DNA of 64,000 nucleotides from Flavobacterium cellulosilyticum. GTDB lineage: Bacteria > Bacteroidota > Bacteroidia > Flavobacteriales > Flavobacteriaceae. The translations under genes were made by a program, and so were the position numbers. Positions 25,325 to 34,670 of this stretch are shown in pieces; within the stretch, counting starts at the first letter, position 1, and each line of letters starts with the position of its first letter. The DNA lies in assembly GCF_004349355.1 (NCBI RefSeq), contig NZ_SMFK01000005.1, forward strand, positions 124,001-188,000, written 5' to 3'. The notes beneath the pieces were generated by a model. It was not told where the DNA came from and did no database searches. It was given only the letters and a program-made list of their open reading frames with translations.

Positions 25325-26347
25325 TTAAGAAAGACTTTCTTTATTGAGTTCGCTCATGATTTCTGCAAAAAATTGAATAGATCGTATTCGGTCTTTTTGA
25401 TTATGACAGTTGGTTGCTACAATAAGTTCATCAATCTCAGTTTTATCCAAAAAGCTTTTGATTTGATTCTTAACCGTTGGTTTACTTCCAATAAAAGTAT
25501 AACGGGTCATTTGTTGCACTGTAGGATGTGTCAATATTTCTTTTAAATCAGCGGTCATTTCGCTAGCTTCGTCAAGGTATTCTTTTCTTACACCAGTTAA
25601 TATTCCGACAATCATTTTTATAAATGAAGTGGCCATACGTTCTGCTTCCTCATCGGTTTCAGCTACAAAAACATTGATTCCCGCAATTATATAGGGTTTT
25701 TGAAGTACTTCTGAAGCCATAAATTCACTTCTGTAAATGTCTAATGCTTGAAACAATTGCGCTGTTGCAAAGTGACTGGCAAAAGCATAAGGAAGTCCTT
25801 TTCTTGCTGCCAGATGAGCACTATCAGTACTAGAACCCAAAATATAAAGCGGTACATGAACACCTTCGGCAACAGTGGCTCTTACTTTAGCTTGCTGATT
25901 GTTTATCGAAAAATAATTTTGAATTTTTTCTATTTCCTCAGGAAAGGAATGGGCTGCATCCATAAAATCCGAACGAATGGCACGAGTGGTTTCCGGATCG
26001 GTTCCGGGAGCTCTTCCAAGACCTAAATCAATTCGGTTGGAATATAGGTTTCCCAAAGTGCCAAATTGTTCCGCAACTATAAGTGGAGCATGATTCGGGA
26101 GCATAATACCACCAGAGCCCACTCTCATTGTTGTAGTACTTTGAGCAACATGGCCAATTAAAACAACAGTCGCACTGCTGGCAACGGCAGCCATATTATG
26201 ATGCTCGGCTAACCAGAAGCGAGTATATCCTAATTCTTCTGCTTTTTGTGCCAAGGCAACTGTATTCATGAACGTTTCTTTAATTGTTTTTCCTTTACTA
26301 ACTATAGCAAGGTCCAAAATAGAATAAGCAATTGGTTTGTTCTTCAT
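25325..26347 (-). CDS. LLM-class flavin-dependent oxidoreductase
   Basis: 340 aa luciferase-like monooxygenase of the YhbW type. Blocks: YSILDLA at the N-terminus, GYTRFWLAEHHNM (about 41-53), RVGSGGIMLPNHAPLIVAEQFGTLGNLYSNRIDLGLGRAPGTD (about 77-119) and VPLYILGSSTDSAHLAARKGLPYAFASHF. Uses FMNH2, substrate unknown. The 296 nt downstream hold no recognisable gene. A TATCTTTG -7 element lies at 26413-26420. Confidence 0.93.
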   Translation of the reverse strand: MKNKPIAYSILDLAIVSKGKTIKETFMNTVALAQKAEELGYTRFWLAEHHNMAAVASSATVVLIGHVAQSTTTMRVGSGGIMLPNHAPLIVAEQFGTLGNLYSNRIDLGLGRAPGTDPETTRAIRSDFMDAAHSFPEEIEKIQNYFSINNQQAKVRATVAEGVHVPLYILGSSTDSAHLAARKGLPYAFASHFATAQLFQALDIYRSEFMASEVLQKPYIIAGINVFVAETDEEAERMATSFIKMIVGILTGVRKEYLDEASEMTADLKEILTHPTVQQMTRYTFIGSKPTVKNQIKSFLDKTEIDELIVATNCHNQKDRIRSIQFFAEIMSELNKESLS

Positions 26348-26867
26348 TGAGTTGATTTTAACTTTAGGTTTGAAATTTAAGTAACAGTTTTGGTTATTTA
26401 AATTAGTATTGACAAAGATAAGCTTGATTTTATTTTAGTATCGAATAATCATCATAAAATAAAACTAAAATAGTGTTCTACGTTTATTGTTGACTAAAAA
26501 AAGTAGGAAGTATTTTCGCAAAAAATCGAATAATTTTGAATGGCTTATCCTGCAAATTTCTATTTTAAAAGAACATTTTAAGGAACTTGTTATTAGAAAA
26601 CTTTAGGTTAAAAGATCAATTTAATACAACTGCTCCTATTTTTGATGGAGTTCCCAAACGAAAACATAAATACTTTTTTAATTTGTTGATTATCTAAAAT
26701 GTATAAATAAATAAAGTGTTCATTATCATAATTTTAACAATCATAAAGCGACGATAAATGGAAGATTATCATTATATTTACTTGGATTTTTAGCATGTAA
26801 AAACAGTTAATAAACACTACAAACTGATGCTGTTTTTATTATTTATTCATTTCTAAATAATAGTATT
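26348..26867. other. 520-nt divergent intergenic region
   Basis: Lies between the minus-strand monooxygenase and the plus-strand FAD oxidase. It contains the likely -7 box TATCTTTG (26413-26420, minus strand) and a loose hairpin AAAAACAG (from about 26800) / CTGTTTTT (about 26830). No coding signal or RNA gene was found. Confidence 0.5.
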
Positions 26868-28256
26868 ATGACTAATATGGTAAAAAATCTCAAAGAAACT
26901 ATCATTGATGACTTTGTTTCTCAAATCAGAGGTGAAATCATTCTCCCCATTGATAAAGCTTATGAGGATGCAAGTAAAGTGTATAACGGTATGATCCATA
27001 AACATCCGGGGATGATTGTGATGTGCGTGGATGTTGCTGATGTAATATATTCGGTCAAATTCGGGCGTGAAAACAATTTACTAGTGTCCATTCGTGGTGG
27101 AGGTCACAACGCAGGAGGACTCGGTATTTGCGACGATGGAATGGTGATTGACCTGTCGGGTTTAAAATTTGTAAATGTGAATACCCAAAACAATACCGTA
27201 AAAGTAGGAGGAGGTAATTTATGGGGTGAAGTAGATCATGCTACTCATCCATTTGGATTGGCTATTCCGGCTGGAATTATATCCACTACAGGGGTGGGCG
27301 GTTTAACCTTAGGGGGTGGAGTAGGCCACTTGTCTCGGAAATATGGGTTAACTATTGATAATCTTTTGGAGGCCGATATGGTACTTGCCGACGGTAGCTT
27401 TGTAACAGTCAATGCGAATCATCATCCTGATTTGTACTGGGCTATTCGTGGCGGTGGTGGAAACTTTGGAGTTGTTACTGCTTTTACATTTCAAGCACAT
27501 CCAGTTAAAACAGTATTTGGTGGGCCAACATTGTGGCCAATAGAAAAAACCGAAGAAATCATGAAATGGTACCACGACTTTATTAATAAGGCTCCCGATG
27601 ATTTGAATGGGTTTTTTGCTACTATGATTGTTCCAGGGCCTCCATTTCCGGAAGCGCTACATAACAAACAATTTTGCGGTGTGGTATGGTGTTATACTGG
27701 TCCAATGTACAAAGCCGAAGAAGTCTTTAAACCAATTTTGGCCTTGGATCCCATCTTCCATCCAGTAGGTGAAATGCCCTACCCAATGATTCAAACAATG
27801 TTTGATGGAATGCTCCCAACAGGTCTCCAATGGTATTGGAGAGCTGACTTTTTCACTAATGTAACTGCAGAAATGAGGGAAGAGCATTTGAAATTTGGTT
27901 CAAAAATTCCTACCCCACTGTCTCAAATGCATATGTATCCTATAAGTGGGGCTGCCAGCAGAGTAGCAAAAGAGGCAACACCGTGGGCATATCGTGATGC
28001 CAAATACGCAGCAGTGTTTGTGGGTATTGACCCAAGTCCCGAAAATGCACCTAAAATTACGCAATGGTGCAAAGAGTATTGGGAAGCATTACATCCGTAT
28101 GCCTCTGGAGGAGCGTATTTGAATTTTATCATGGATGAAGGACCGGAGCGCATTAAAGCAAGTTACAAACACAATTTTGAGCGATTGGTCGCTATTAAAA
28201 CAAAATATGACCCAACAAATTTCTTTCATGTGAATCAAAATATACCACCAAATTAA
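26868..28256 (+). CDS. FAD-binding oxidoreductase (berberine-bridge-enzyme type)
   Basis: 462 aa. FAD-linked oxidase domain: IRGGGHNAGGLGICDDGMVIDLSGLKFVNV (about 76-106; the His is a usual covalent FAD site), GGLTLGGGVGHLSRKYGLTIDNLL and RGGGGNFGVVTAFTF. A C-terminal BBE domain ends in YDPTNFFHVNQNIPPN. The second covalent Cys site of bicovalent members (a CGSV-like block) is not evident. Members oxidise sugars, alcohols or alkaloids; substrate not predictable. Two Met codons (1 and 4) could start it; a separate gene on the plus strand. Confidence 0.93.
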   Translation: MTNMVKNLKETIIDDFVSQIRGEIILPIDKAYEDASKVYNGMIHKHPGMIVMCVDVADVIYSVKFGRENNLLVSIRGGGHNAGGLGICDDGMVIDLSGLKFVNVNTQNNTVKVGGGNLWGEVDHATHPFGLAIPAGIISTTGVGGLTLGGGVGHLSRKYGLTIDNLLEADMVLADGSFVTVNANHHPDLYWAIRGGGGNFGVVTAFTFQAHPVKTVFGGPTLWPIEKTEEIMKWYHDFINKAPDDLNGFFATMIVPGPPFPEALHNKQFCGVVWCYTGPMYKAEEVFKPILALDPIFHPVGEMPYPMIQTMFDGMLPTGLQWYWRADFFTNVTAEMREEHLKFGSKIPTPLSQMHMYPISGAASRVAKEATPWAYRDAKYAAVFVGIDPSPENAPKITQWCKEYWEALHPYASGGAYLNFIMDEGPERIKASYKHNFERLVAIKTKYDPTNFFHVNQNIPPN

Positions 28257-28292
28257 AAATAAGTTTTATTATTTGTCGTCAAAGAAAAAGAA

Positions 28293-28345
28293 AAGAGGTT
28301 TTGTTATCTCTACAATCTGAAATTATAGAGGCAACTGAACCTCTT
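28293..28345. terminator. imperfect terminator-like hairpin between converging genes
   Basis: Outer stem AAGAGGTT (28293-28300) / AACCTCTT (28338-28345), inner stem TCTCTA (28307-28312) / TAGAGG (28326-28331). Sits after the FAD oxidase gene and before the end of the convergent SRPBCC gene. No long T-run. Confidence 0.4.
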
Positions 28346-28412
28346 ATTAAAGTCTATTTTACTTGAAATTCTACAGTACGGTTGAAGTTGAGTTGTAAAT
28401 TGGTACCTCTGT

Positions 28413-28862
28413 TTATTCATCTGGAATATCAGGCTCAACTAATTTTTTCAATTTATCCAATGAATCTTGCCAACCCATATAACACATTTCGGTTGGTATA
28501 ATTGAGGGAATTCCTTCTTGAATGATTTTAAGTTCTGTTCCGCAAGAAACTTTTTTTAGCCATACTGAAGTTGTCATTTCTCCCGGCAAATTAGGATCTT
28601 CAAATTCATCCATATATTTGATGAATTCATTCGGCTTCAATTCCATGTAGGTTCCAGTAAAGGAGTGTCCATTTCCTGTTGAAAAATTGATAAATGACAT
28701 ATGGTAATTTCCACCTATTTTTACGTCCATAGTATGAACAATACATAAATATCCGTAAGGAGGAATCCATGATGCCATTGCAATAGCATCAGTAAACGCA
28801 CGATAAATTTTTTCGGGATTAGTGTTAAAAACCCTGTGTAGTGTTACGATATTATTAGCCAT
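28413..28862 (-). CDS. SRPBCC (AHSA1-like) domain protein
   Basis: 149 aa from MANNIVTLHRVF. The open frame extends 51 codons further upstream, but that stretch overlaps the previous gene out of frame and has no domain. VTLHRVFNTNPEKIYRAFTDAIAMASWIPPYGY, VGGNYH-like IGGNYHMSF, GTYMELKPNEFIKYMDEF and the C-terminal GWQDSLDKLKKLVEP are typical of the START-like AHSA1 group with a hydrophobic cavity. Follows the VOC gene by 22 nt, so co-transcribed. Specific ligand unknown. Confidence 0.9.
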   Translation of the reverse strand: MANNIVTLHRVFNTNPEKIYRAFTDAIAMASWIPPYGYLCIVHTMDVKIGGNYHMSFINFSTGNGHSFTGTYMELKPNEFIKYMDEFEDPNLPGEMTTSVWLKKVSCGTELKIIQEGIPSIIPTEMCYMGWQDSLDKLKKLVEPDIPDE

Positions 28863-28884
28863 AATGTTTGTTTTTTGAGTTTGA

Positions 28885-29334
28885 CTATTTTTTATAAGTT
28901 GGAATTGATACATTGAACATCCATTGAGTTCCGAATTGGTCTTTGCAAGTTCCCCAATATCCCCAGAACTCATCATGGGGAGGAACATTTTTTGTTCCAT
29001 CCATAGCAAGCTCATTATACAATCGATCTGCTTCTTGCTTTGTATCTGGGTTCAAACTGATAGTAATATTATTTCCTACAATTAATTGGTGGCCCATACT
29101 TTCAAGTAAGTCGGTTGCCATAATTTCTGTCCCGCCAAGAATAGGTAATGCAACATGCATTACTTTGTTTAGTTCGGCATCAGAAAGTTGAGGCATTCCT
29201 GGTTGTGTAGGAATATCTTTCATCCGCAGAATTGGTGCTGAAAAGTCCGACTTGAAAACTTTTTTGTAGTAATTGAATGCTTCTTCAGCATTTCCCATGA
29301 AGTTGAGGTAAATTGATACATTTGACATATTCAT
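28885..29334 (-). CDS. VOC family protein (PhnB-like)
   Basis: 149 aa. SIYLNFMGNAEEAFNYYKKVFKSDFSAP at the start, MHVALPILGGTEIMATDLL in the middle and GYWGTCKDQFGTQWMFNV at the end fit the PhnB/3-demethylubiquinone methyltransferase-like VOC proteins. Metal-binding residues are not firmly assignable. Pairing with an AHSA1-like protein is common in Bacteroidota, but the role is unknown. The Met at codon 3 (29328) is an alternative start. Confidence 0.92.
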   Translation of the reverse strand: MNMSNVSIYLNFMGNAEEAFNYYKKVFKSDFSAPILRMKDIPTQPGMPQLSDAELNKVMHVALPILGGTEIMATDLLESMGHQLIVGNNITISLNPDTKQEADRLYNELAMDGTKNVPPHDEFWGYWGTCKDQFGTQWMFNVSIPTYKK

Positions 29335-29747
29335 TTATTTAAAATTATTTCTATTTAAATGGTATCGAGATCAAAATAGGAATAAAATGAATAGCGTCTC
29401 CCTACTTTGGATAATTAAAAATAGTCGTAGCTGCTAATAATTGTACTTTGGTACTTATGTTTGGGTTTTAGAAGATATGTGGAATGCTTGGACAAAAATA
29501 ACTTTTACGAAAAACGATAATAAAATTACTGAATTAATTTGAAAATGCCAACACTTCAACCTCTAAAAATTACATTTGTAATAGGCACTAAATCCAATTG
29601 GTTGTATAAGTTTAATTTTGTTTTGTATACTATAAGCGTTTTTGCACTTTAAATCTGCGTTCGAGAAGTCATAATGTTTTCCTAATTTAATTTTATAATT
29701 TAATTTGCTATTGCTTAAATTCTTAAATTTAGTAAAACTTGAAAATC
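29335..29747. other. 413-nt intergenic region with a possible gene remnant
   Basis: Between the minus-strand VOC gene and the plus-strand PepSY-like gene. An uninterrupted plus-strand frame at about 29441-29542 reads YFGTYVWVLEDMWNAWTKI and ends FTKNDNKITELI-stop; it looks like the tail of a larger beta-rich domain but has no start or upstream continuation. No RNA gene seen. Confidence 0.35.
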
Positions 29748-30227
29748 ATGTCAAATTTATTCAAAGGGATTCTTGTAGTACTATTTTTATCCCAAGTAAG
29801 TGTTGCTAAAGCTCAAAATACGGCAAAGTCAAAACTAGATAAAAATGTTCCAGCCATTGTTCTAGAAAAGTTTAGTATTGATTTTCCAACTCATGATCCT
29901 GTTTGGTTTTCTCAATACCAAGGCAGATACAATCAAAAGCTAGTTTTTGAAGGTAAATTTATATTTGACAATCGGTATTCTTCGGCTGTTTATGATATAA
30001 ATGGTAACCTACTTGCATTCACTGCAACAGTAGATAAATATGAATTACCAGAAGCTATAACTGCGTACATGACTGCAAATTATCCTTCTTTCCCCATAGT
30101 GGAGACATTATTAGTAACCCGAGATATGAAAGACGTTACTTATGAAGTTGGGATATATATTGATAATCAATTGGTAATTGAAGTTTTTTCTGAAAATGGA
30201 GATTTTATAAAAAGTACGAAAGCGTAG
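29748..30227 (+). CDS. secreted PepSY-like protein
   Basis: 159 aa from MSNLFKG; an in-frame TTG lies 9 nt upstream. Signal peptide to about residue 22 (VVLFLSQVSVAKAQ). The mature part has two PepSY-like/DUF2874 repeats: VPAIVLEKFSIDFPTHDPVWFSQYQG...SAVYDINGNLLAFT and LPEAITAYMTANYPSFPIVETLLVTRD...LVIEVFSENGDFIKS. Such periplasmic proteins are small and of unknown function. No linked gene on the same strand. Confidence 0.82.
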   Translation: MSNLFKGILVVLFLSQVSVAKAQNTAKSKLDKNVPAIVLEKFSIDFPTHDPVWFSQYQGRYNQKLVFEGKFIFDNRYSSAVYDINGNLLAFTATVDKYELPEAITAYMTANYPSFPIVETLLVTRDMKDVTYEVGIYIDNQLVIEVFSENGDFIKSTKA

Positions 30228-30283
30228 ATGATTTTGGGTATTTGAGTCAACAGATGATGAAATATGTTAGCAAATAAATAAAT

Positions 30284-31245
30284 TTAACGAAGAATATAAT
30301 CGAAAAGTGAGTTTATAAAATTCCATAAAATGGATAAATAATTGGTAAGCATATCAACTGTTTGTTGATTCATTGCAGACAAAACATTACCTAATAAAAG
30401 AGGAGAAGATAAAATACACCACATACTGAAGTGGCTCTTGTCTTCCTCAGCTGACAATCCCCTTCCAACTTCGAGCATATCCATATCATTATAATGACCT
30501 GGGCTCGCAAAAGGTGCTAAGTAGGTGTTTAAATCTAAAATACTTAGAATGCTGCTCCATTGTGGAATAGAACCCGGTTTGAAATTTATATCGTGGGATA
30601 TACGCCATGAATCTGCCAATGAGGTAATCCATACACCTGGAAATTGCCAACGACATACATTATAGTTAATATCGTTTCTACCTGTATTGTCTATTGCCAT
30701 TTTAATCTCGGTATATCGTGTTTTTTCATCTAATTTTTGTTCCTGGCCGCCACAAAAATCAACTTTCAAAAAATCATAACCCCATGATTTAAAAATGGTG
30801 TCTATATCTTGTTGATCATGATGATATAATCCACCACCTACGCCTCCGGGAGAATTACTCCAAATAGAGCCACAGGTATTAATTCCAGCTTCTGAATAAA
30901 ATCCAGCTTTCAAACTAACAGAATGGATATGGTCTGCTAAGGATTTCATACCATTAGGGAATTTTTTCTCATCGTTAAAGCACCATTAGCATATCGCCCA
31001 TTAAAGAGTCCGTCATCAATATTGATGTATTGAAATCCTACTTTAGCCAATCCGGATGAAACCATAGCATCAGCCTGTGCTTTTATGATGGAATCATTAA
31101 TTGCAACACCATATTGATTCCAACTTGCCCATCCCATTAAAGGGGGATTTTGAGCAGCTAACTCAAGAGAATTAATGAATAAACAAAATGCGAAACAAAT
31201 TAGTTTTAAACTATTTGTTATTTTTAAATAAATGCTTCTTGTCAT
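30284..31245 (-). pseudogene. broken GH27 alpha-galactosidase
   Basis: The start (signal peptide, then PPLMGWASWNQYGV, YINIDDGLFNGRYANGALTM) and the continuation (MKSLADHIHSVSLKAGFYSEAG, YDFLKVDFCGG with the catalytic Asp, MDMLEVGRGLSAEEDKSHFSMWCILSSPLLLGN) belong to one GH27 enzyme. They are split by a -1 shift in an A-run near 30962-30967: restoring one A would read RKKFPNGMKSLADHI. The C-terminal third is also gone: after MLTN the sequence ends in 20 unrelated codons where NKEVIAINQD would be expected. So two independent lesions; non-functional unless sequence error explains the first. Confidence 0.85.
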
Positions 31246-31399
31246 AATTAATATATTTGGAATTCTTTTTATCTGCTGCTAACGGTGAATATAAGAAAAG
31301 TTGTATATATAATTTAGAATTAAGAAATAATATATACACTTTTTTTTAGCAGAGAAAAAGTGGTATTCACGAGTGGTGCATAATAATCGGATATTTATT

Positions 31400-31470
31400 T
31401 TAAATAGAAAAACCACAAATTCACAATAAAGTAAGCACTATATGCTTCAAATAATTTGTGAATTTGCGGT
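31400..31470 (-). terminator. trp operon terminator
   Basis: On the minus strand, 25 nt after trpA: 15-bp stem (31456-31470 with 31412-31426, one G-U pair), an inner small stem AAGCA/TGCTT, then TTTTTCTATTT. Reads as an intrinsic terminator closing the tryptophan operon. Confidence 0.65.
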
Positions 31471-31495
31471 AATATTATTGTTGAAAGTAAAATTT

Positions 31496-32257
31496 TTATC
31501 GAATCGATTTTACAAATTTTCCAATGCTGTCAACCCCATTTTCTGTTAGGTGTTTGATAAAAGCACTGCCTATAATAGCGCCTTTGGCAAATTGAGTGGC
31601 TTGGTTAAAAGTTTCGGCATTATTGATTCCAAATCCGATGATTTGAGAGTTTTTCAAGTTCATGTCGGCAATGCGTTTGAAATAATTTTCTTGCACACTT
31701 CCAAAACCAGCTGAAGATCCAGTAACACTAGCTGAGCTTACCATATAAATAAATCCATCGGAAACGCTGTCGATAAAACGAATGCGTTCGTCTGAAGTTT
31801 GTGGGGTAATCAAGAATATGTTTTTAAGTCCGTATTTCTCGAAAGTAGCTTTGAATTCTTCGGCATATACATCGACTGGAAGATCGGGAATGATTAAACC
31901 ATCAATGCCAATTTCGGCACATTTCTGGCAAAAACTCTCTACTCCATATTGCAATATTGGGTTAAAATAACCCATAATTACTAATGGAATCGAAACTGTT
32001 TTACGAATAGCTATCAGTTGGTCAAACAACACTTGTGTGGTCATTCCGTTTTGCAAAGCTTGTGTAGAACTAGCTTGAATGGTTGGTCCATCGGCCAATG
32101 GATCGCTGAACGGTAATCCAATTTCAATCATATCGACCCCGTTTTTTTCTAAATCCTGAATGATTTGTAAGGTATCATTCAGATTGGGATATCCAGCAGA
32201 AAAATAGATGGATAGTATTTTTTTATCTTCTTGTAATTTCTGATTTATTCTGTTCAT
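31496..32257 (-). CDS. trpA: tryptophan synthase alpha subunit TrpA
   Basis: 253 aa from MNRINQK; the frame is open 25 codons further upstream but those overlap the previous gene and match nothing. Family blocks: SIYFSAGYPN, VDMIEIGLPFSDPLADGPTIQ (catalytic Glu), IPLVIMGYFNP, VDGLIIPDLP and GSSAGFG-type SSASVTGSSAGF. Cleaves indole-glycerol phosphate and channels indole to TrpB. Last gene of the operon, after a GGCT-like gene. Confidence 0.98.
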   Translation of the reverse strand: MNRINQKLQEDKKILSIYFSAGYPNLNDTLQIIQDLEKNGVDMIEIGLPFSDPLADGPTIQASSTQALQNGMTTQVLFDQLIAIRKTVSIPLVIMGYFNPILQYGVESFCQKCAEIGIDGLIIPDLPVDVYAEEFKATFEKYGLKNIFLITPQTSDERIRFIDSVSDGFIYMVSSASVTGSSAGFGSVQENYFKRIADMNLKNSQIIGFGINNAETFNQATQFAKGAIIGSAFIKHLTENGVDSIGKFVKSIR

Positions 32258-32307
32258 TTTGTATTTATTACCAGATTCAGCATCTGTTATGATCTTTATT
32301 TTTCTTA

Positions 32308-32634
32308 TTAAATAGCGGCACTGTAAACCCAAACGATTTCATTAGATTGCAATTCCACTTGGATTCGTTTATAGTGGATACCTTCATAAGTATCTGCTTG
32401 TTGCAGCTCTCGTTCTGTTAGTTTATAAAGTACTCCCTTGATGCTGTCCTCCGGATTTTGAGTTGCAGTAATAATTGGGTAGGGAGTGAGTCCAAACTCT
32501 TCCTCAATTTCTATTATTTTTTTGGTGTACCCAATTAGTTTATCGGGTGTGCCAACTAAAACTCGTCCAAAAATGTTTTCTTGAACTTCTTCCTCTTTTA
32601 AAGATCCGTATGCAAATAAATTTTCCATTTTCAA
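32308..32634 (-). CDS. gamma-glutamylcyclotransferase-like (AIG2/GGCT) protein
   Basis: 108 aa. LFAYGSLKEEEVQ (substrate loop YGSL, about residues 7-11), GYTKKIIEI, GVLYKLTERELQQADTYEGIHYKR (likely catalytic Glu in TYEG) show the GGCT fold. Cytoplasmic. Inserted between trpB and trpA, with a repeat element separating it from trpB. No role in tryptophan synthesis is expected; probable passenger gene. Confidence 0.88.
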   Translation of the reverse strand: MKMENLFAYGSLKEEEVQENIFGRVLVGTPDKLIGYTKKIIEIEEEFGLTPYPIITATQNPEDSIKGVLYKLTERELQQADTYEGIHYKRIQVELQSNEIVWVYSAAI

Positions 32635-32667
32635 TAGTAATTAATAATGATTTCATTTTTTGTTTTT

Positions 32668-32792
32668 GCGTTAGGGATAGTAGTGAAAATCCTTTTTTTT
32701 GCTAGCTTTTTCTGCTAGCCAAAAAAGATTGAAACGAATAGCCCGACCCTTTTTTGGGTAACGCCCACTCAAGCCTAAAAGCGCGAATAGGC
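32668..32792 (-). repeat. dispersed GGGTCGGGC hairpin element, copy B (full)
   Basis: Read on the minus strand: GCCTATTCGCGCTTTTAGGC, GGGCGTTACCC, GGGTCGGGCTATTCG, T-run, hairpin GCTAGC (32714-32719) / GCTAGC (32701-32706), A-run, CACTACTATCCCTAACGC. Same block order as copy A at 2855-2970, but the hairpin stem has changed sequence on both sides (GCTAGC here, CGGGAT/ATCCCG there). It sits inside the trp operon between trpB and the GGCT-like gene. Confidence 0.7.
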
Positions 32793-32799
32793 AATGCAA

Positions 32800-33981
32800 T
32801 TATAATTTAAAATAGTCGATATAGGTATTCAAATCTTTGTCACCACGACCGGATAAATTAATCACGACAATATCTGTTGGTTTGAATTTCTTTTCTTCTA
32901 AAACTGCAAAGGCGTGTGCGCTTTCGATAGCAGGAATAATTCCTTCTAGTTGTGAAAGTTGCAAGCCAAATTGCATGGCCTGATCATCTGTAATAGAAAT
33001 AAATTCTGCTCTACCAGTTGCGAATAAATTGGCGTGCATTGGGCCAACACCAGGATAATCTAAACCAGCAGAAATGGAATACGGTTCGGTAATTTGTCCG
33101 TCGGGAGATTGCATCAAAAGGGTTTTACTTCCGTGAATAACTCCTATTTTACCTAATGCAGACGTTGCAGCACTTTCGCCAGAATCGACTCCTAAACCTG
33201 CTGCCTCTACAGCAATAATTTTCACATTTTCGTTATCCAAGAAATGATAATAGGCTCCAGCAGCATTACTACCACCACCTACGCAGGCTATGACATAATC
33301 AGGGTTTTCACGCCCTTCTTTTTCCAACAATTGTTCTTTGATTTCCTTTGAAATTACACTTTGAAAACGGGCTACCATATCCGGATAAGGATGAGGTCCT
33401 ACTACTGAACCGATGATATAATAAGTGTCAACCGGATTGTTGATCCAATCGCGAATGGCTTCGTTTGTGGCGTCTTTCAAGGTTCTTGAACCTGATAAAG
33501 CAGGACGAACTTCGGCTCCTAACATTTTCATTCGAGCCACATTGGGTGCTTGGCGTTTGATGTCTATTTCACCCATATATACAATACATTGTAAACCCAT
33601 CAAAGCACAAACCGTTGCCGTAGCAACTCCGTGTTGACCAGCTCCAGTTTCGGCAATAATTCGGTTTTTACCCAATCGTTTGGCCAATAATATTTGGCCA
33701 ATGGTGTTGTTGACTTTATGTGCGCCTGTATGGCATAAATCTTCTCTTTTGAGGTAGATTTTAGTATTGTATTTTTCAGATAAACGTGCTGCAAAATAGA
33801 GTGGAGTAGGTCGACCTATATAATCTTTTAGTAAAGCATCAAATTCGGCTTGAAATTCAGGTTCAGCCGTTATTTTTAGGTATTGTTGGCGTAATTCTTC
33901 TATGTTAGGATATAGCATTTCAGGGATATATGCCCCTCCAAATTCTCCGTAATATCCTTTTTCGTTAACGTTGTAACTCAT
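32800..33981 (-). CDS. trpB: tryptophan synthase beta subunit TrpB
   Basis: 393 aa PLP enzyme. [13 protein letters not shown] holds the PLP Lys (about residue 88); [20 protein letters not shown] (phosphate loop) and the C-terminal [10 protein letters not shown] are diagnostic. Joins indole and serine to tryptophan. Follows trpF by 12 nt. A repeat element lies just downstream of it in the operon. Confidence 0.99.
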   Translation of the reverse strand: MSYNVNEKGYYGEFGGAYIPEMLYPNIEELRQQYLKITAEPEFQAEFDALLKDYIGRPTPLYFAARLSEKYNTKIYLKREDLCHTGAHKVNNTIGQILLAKRLGKNRIIAETGAGQHGVATATVCALMGLQCIVYMGEIDIKRQAPNVARMKMLGAEVRPALSGSRTLKDATNEAIRDWINNPVDTYYIIGSVVGPHPYPDMVARFQSVISKEIKEQLLEKEGRENPDYVIACVGGGSNAAGAYYHFLDNENVKIIAVEAAGLGVDSGESAATSALGKIGVIHGSKTLLMQSPDGQITEPYSISAGLDYPGVGPMHANLFATGRAEFISITDDQAMQFGLQLSQLEGIIPAIESAHAFAVLEEKKFKPTDIVVINLSGRGDKDLNTYIDYFKL

Positions 33982-33993
33982 TTAGTTTAAAGT

Positions 33994-34617
33994 TTAAAGT
34001 TTTAAGTTATGCTTAAAACTAGATAATTTTTCTGTGTTTTTTAATCCGGGTTCTATTTCAAATTTACTGTTTATATCAATGGCATAAACGGGTAAATTGG
34101 TTTTCAAAATTTCTTTTACGGCTTCTATTTCGTCTAATCCAATTCCGCCACTCAGGAAGAAAGGTTTCGTTGAAGGATACTTTTCTAATATTTTCCAATC
34201 GAAAGTGGTTCCGTTTCCTCCGGGTAATTTTCCTTTAGTATCAAAAAGGAAAAAATCACATACCTTTTCGAAAGAATTTATTACAGCAAAGTCAAAGGTA
34301 TCTAAAATTGAAAACACTTTTATGATATCTAGCCCTTTTGGTGTATTTTTTTTTAATATTTCACAAAATTCAACTGTTTCGTGACCATGTAATTGGATCG
34401 CTTGTAAATCATGTAATTTAATTTTATCTAAAATATACTCTAAAGAGGCATTAACAAAAACCCCAGTTTTTTTTATGGATTCCGGTAATGCAGGAATTAT
34501 TCCGTCAAAATATCGGGCTGATTCTTCCCAAAATATAAATCCCATATAATCAGGAAGGAGTGCACCTACTTCGATTATGTTTTCGGGATATTTCATTCCG
34601 CAGATTTTGAGTTTCAT
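33994..34617 (-). CDS. trpF: phosphoribosylanthranilate isomerase TrpF
   Basis: 207 aa TIM-barrel enzyme. LKICGMKYPENI at the start (catalytic Cys), GFIFWEESARY, GVFVNAS, IQLHGHE, LFDTKGKLPGGNGTTFDW (catalytic Asp) and FFLSGGIGLDEI. Cytoplasmic, acts between TrpD and TrpC products. Typical operon spacing. Confidence 0.98.
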   Translation of the reverse strand: MKLKICGMKYPENIIEVGALLPDYMGFIFWEESARYFDGIIPALPESIKKTGVFVNASLEYILDKIKLHDLQAIQLHGHETVEFCEILKKNTPKGLDIIKVFSILDTFDFAVINSFEKVCDFFLFDTKGKLPGGNGTTFDWKILEKYPSTKPFFLSGGIGLDEIEAVKEILKTNLPVYAIDINSKFEIEPGLKNTEKLSSFKHNLKL

Positions 34618-34670
34618 ATAGTTTAGATTTTAGCCTGTTAGGATTTAGAACCCTGAGAGGCTTGAGCGTT

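Noticed and set aside
27348..28153. Open frames antisense to the FAD oxidoreductase
   Set aside because: Shadows of a strong gene; Met-to-stop stretches without family signals.
28863..29015. N-terminal extension of the SRPBCC gene
   Set aside because: The 51 extra codons overlap the VOC gene out of frame and lack the fold; the ATG at 28862 starts exactly before the conserved block.
29441..29457. GTACTTTGGTACTT, similar to the CAAAGTAC operator core
   Set aside because: Does not match the full 16 fixed positions of the 9720 and 10677 sites, and lies far from the regulator; probably chance.
29441..29542. Short coding-like remnant before the PepSY-like gene
   Set aside because: Looks protein-like (WTKITFTKNDNK) but is only 33 codons with no start; kept as a note in the intergenic entry, not called a gene.
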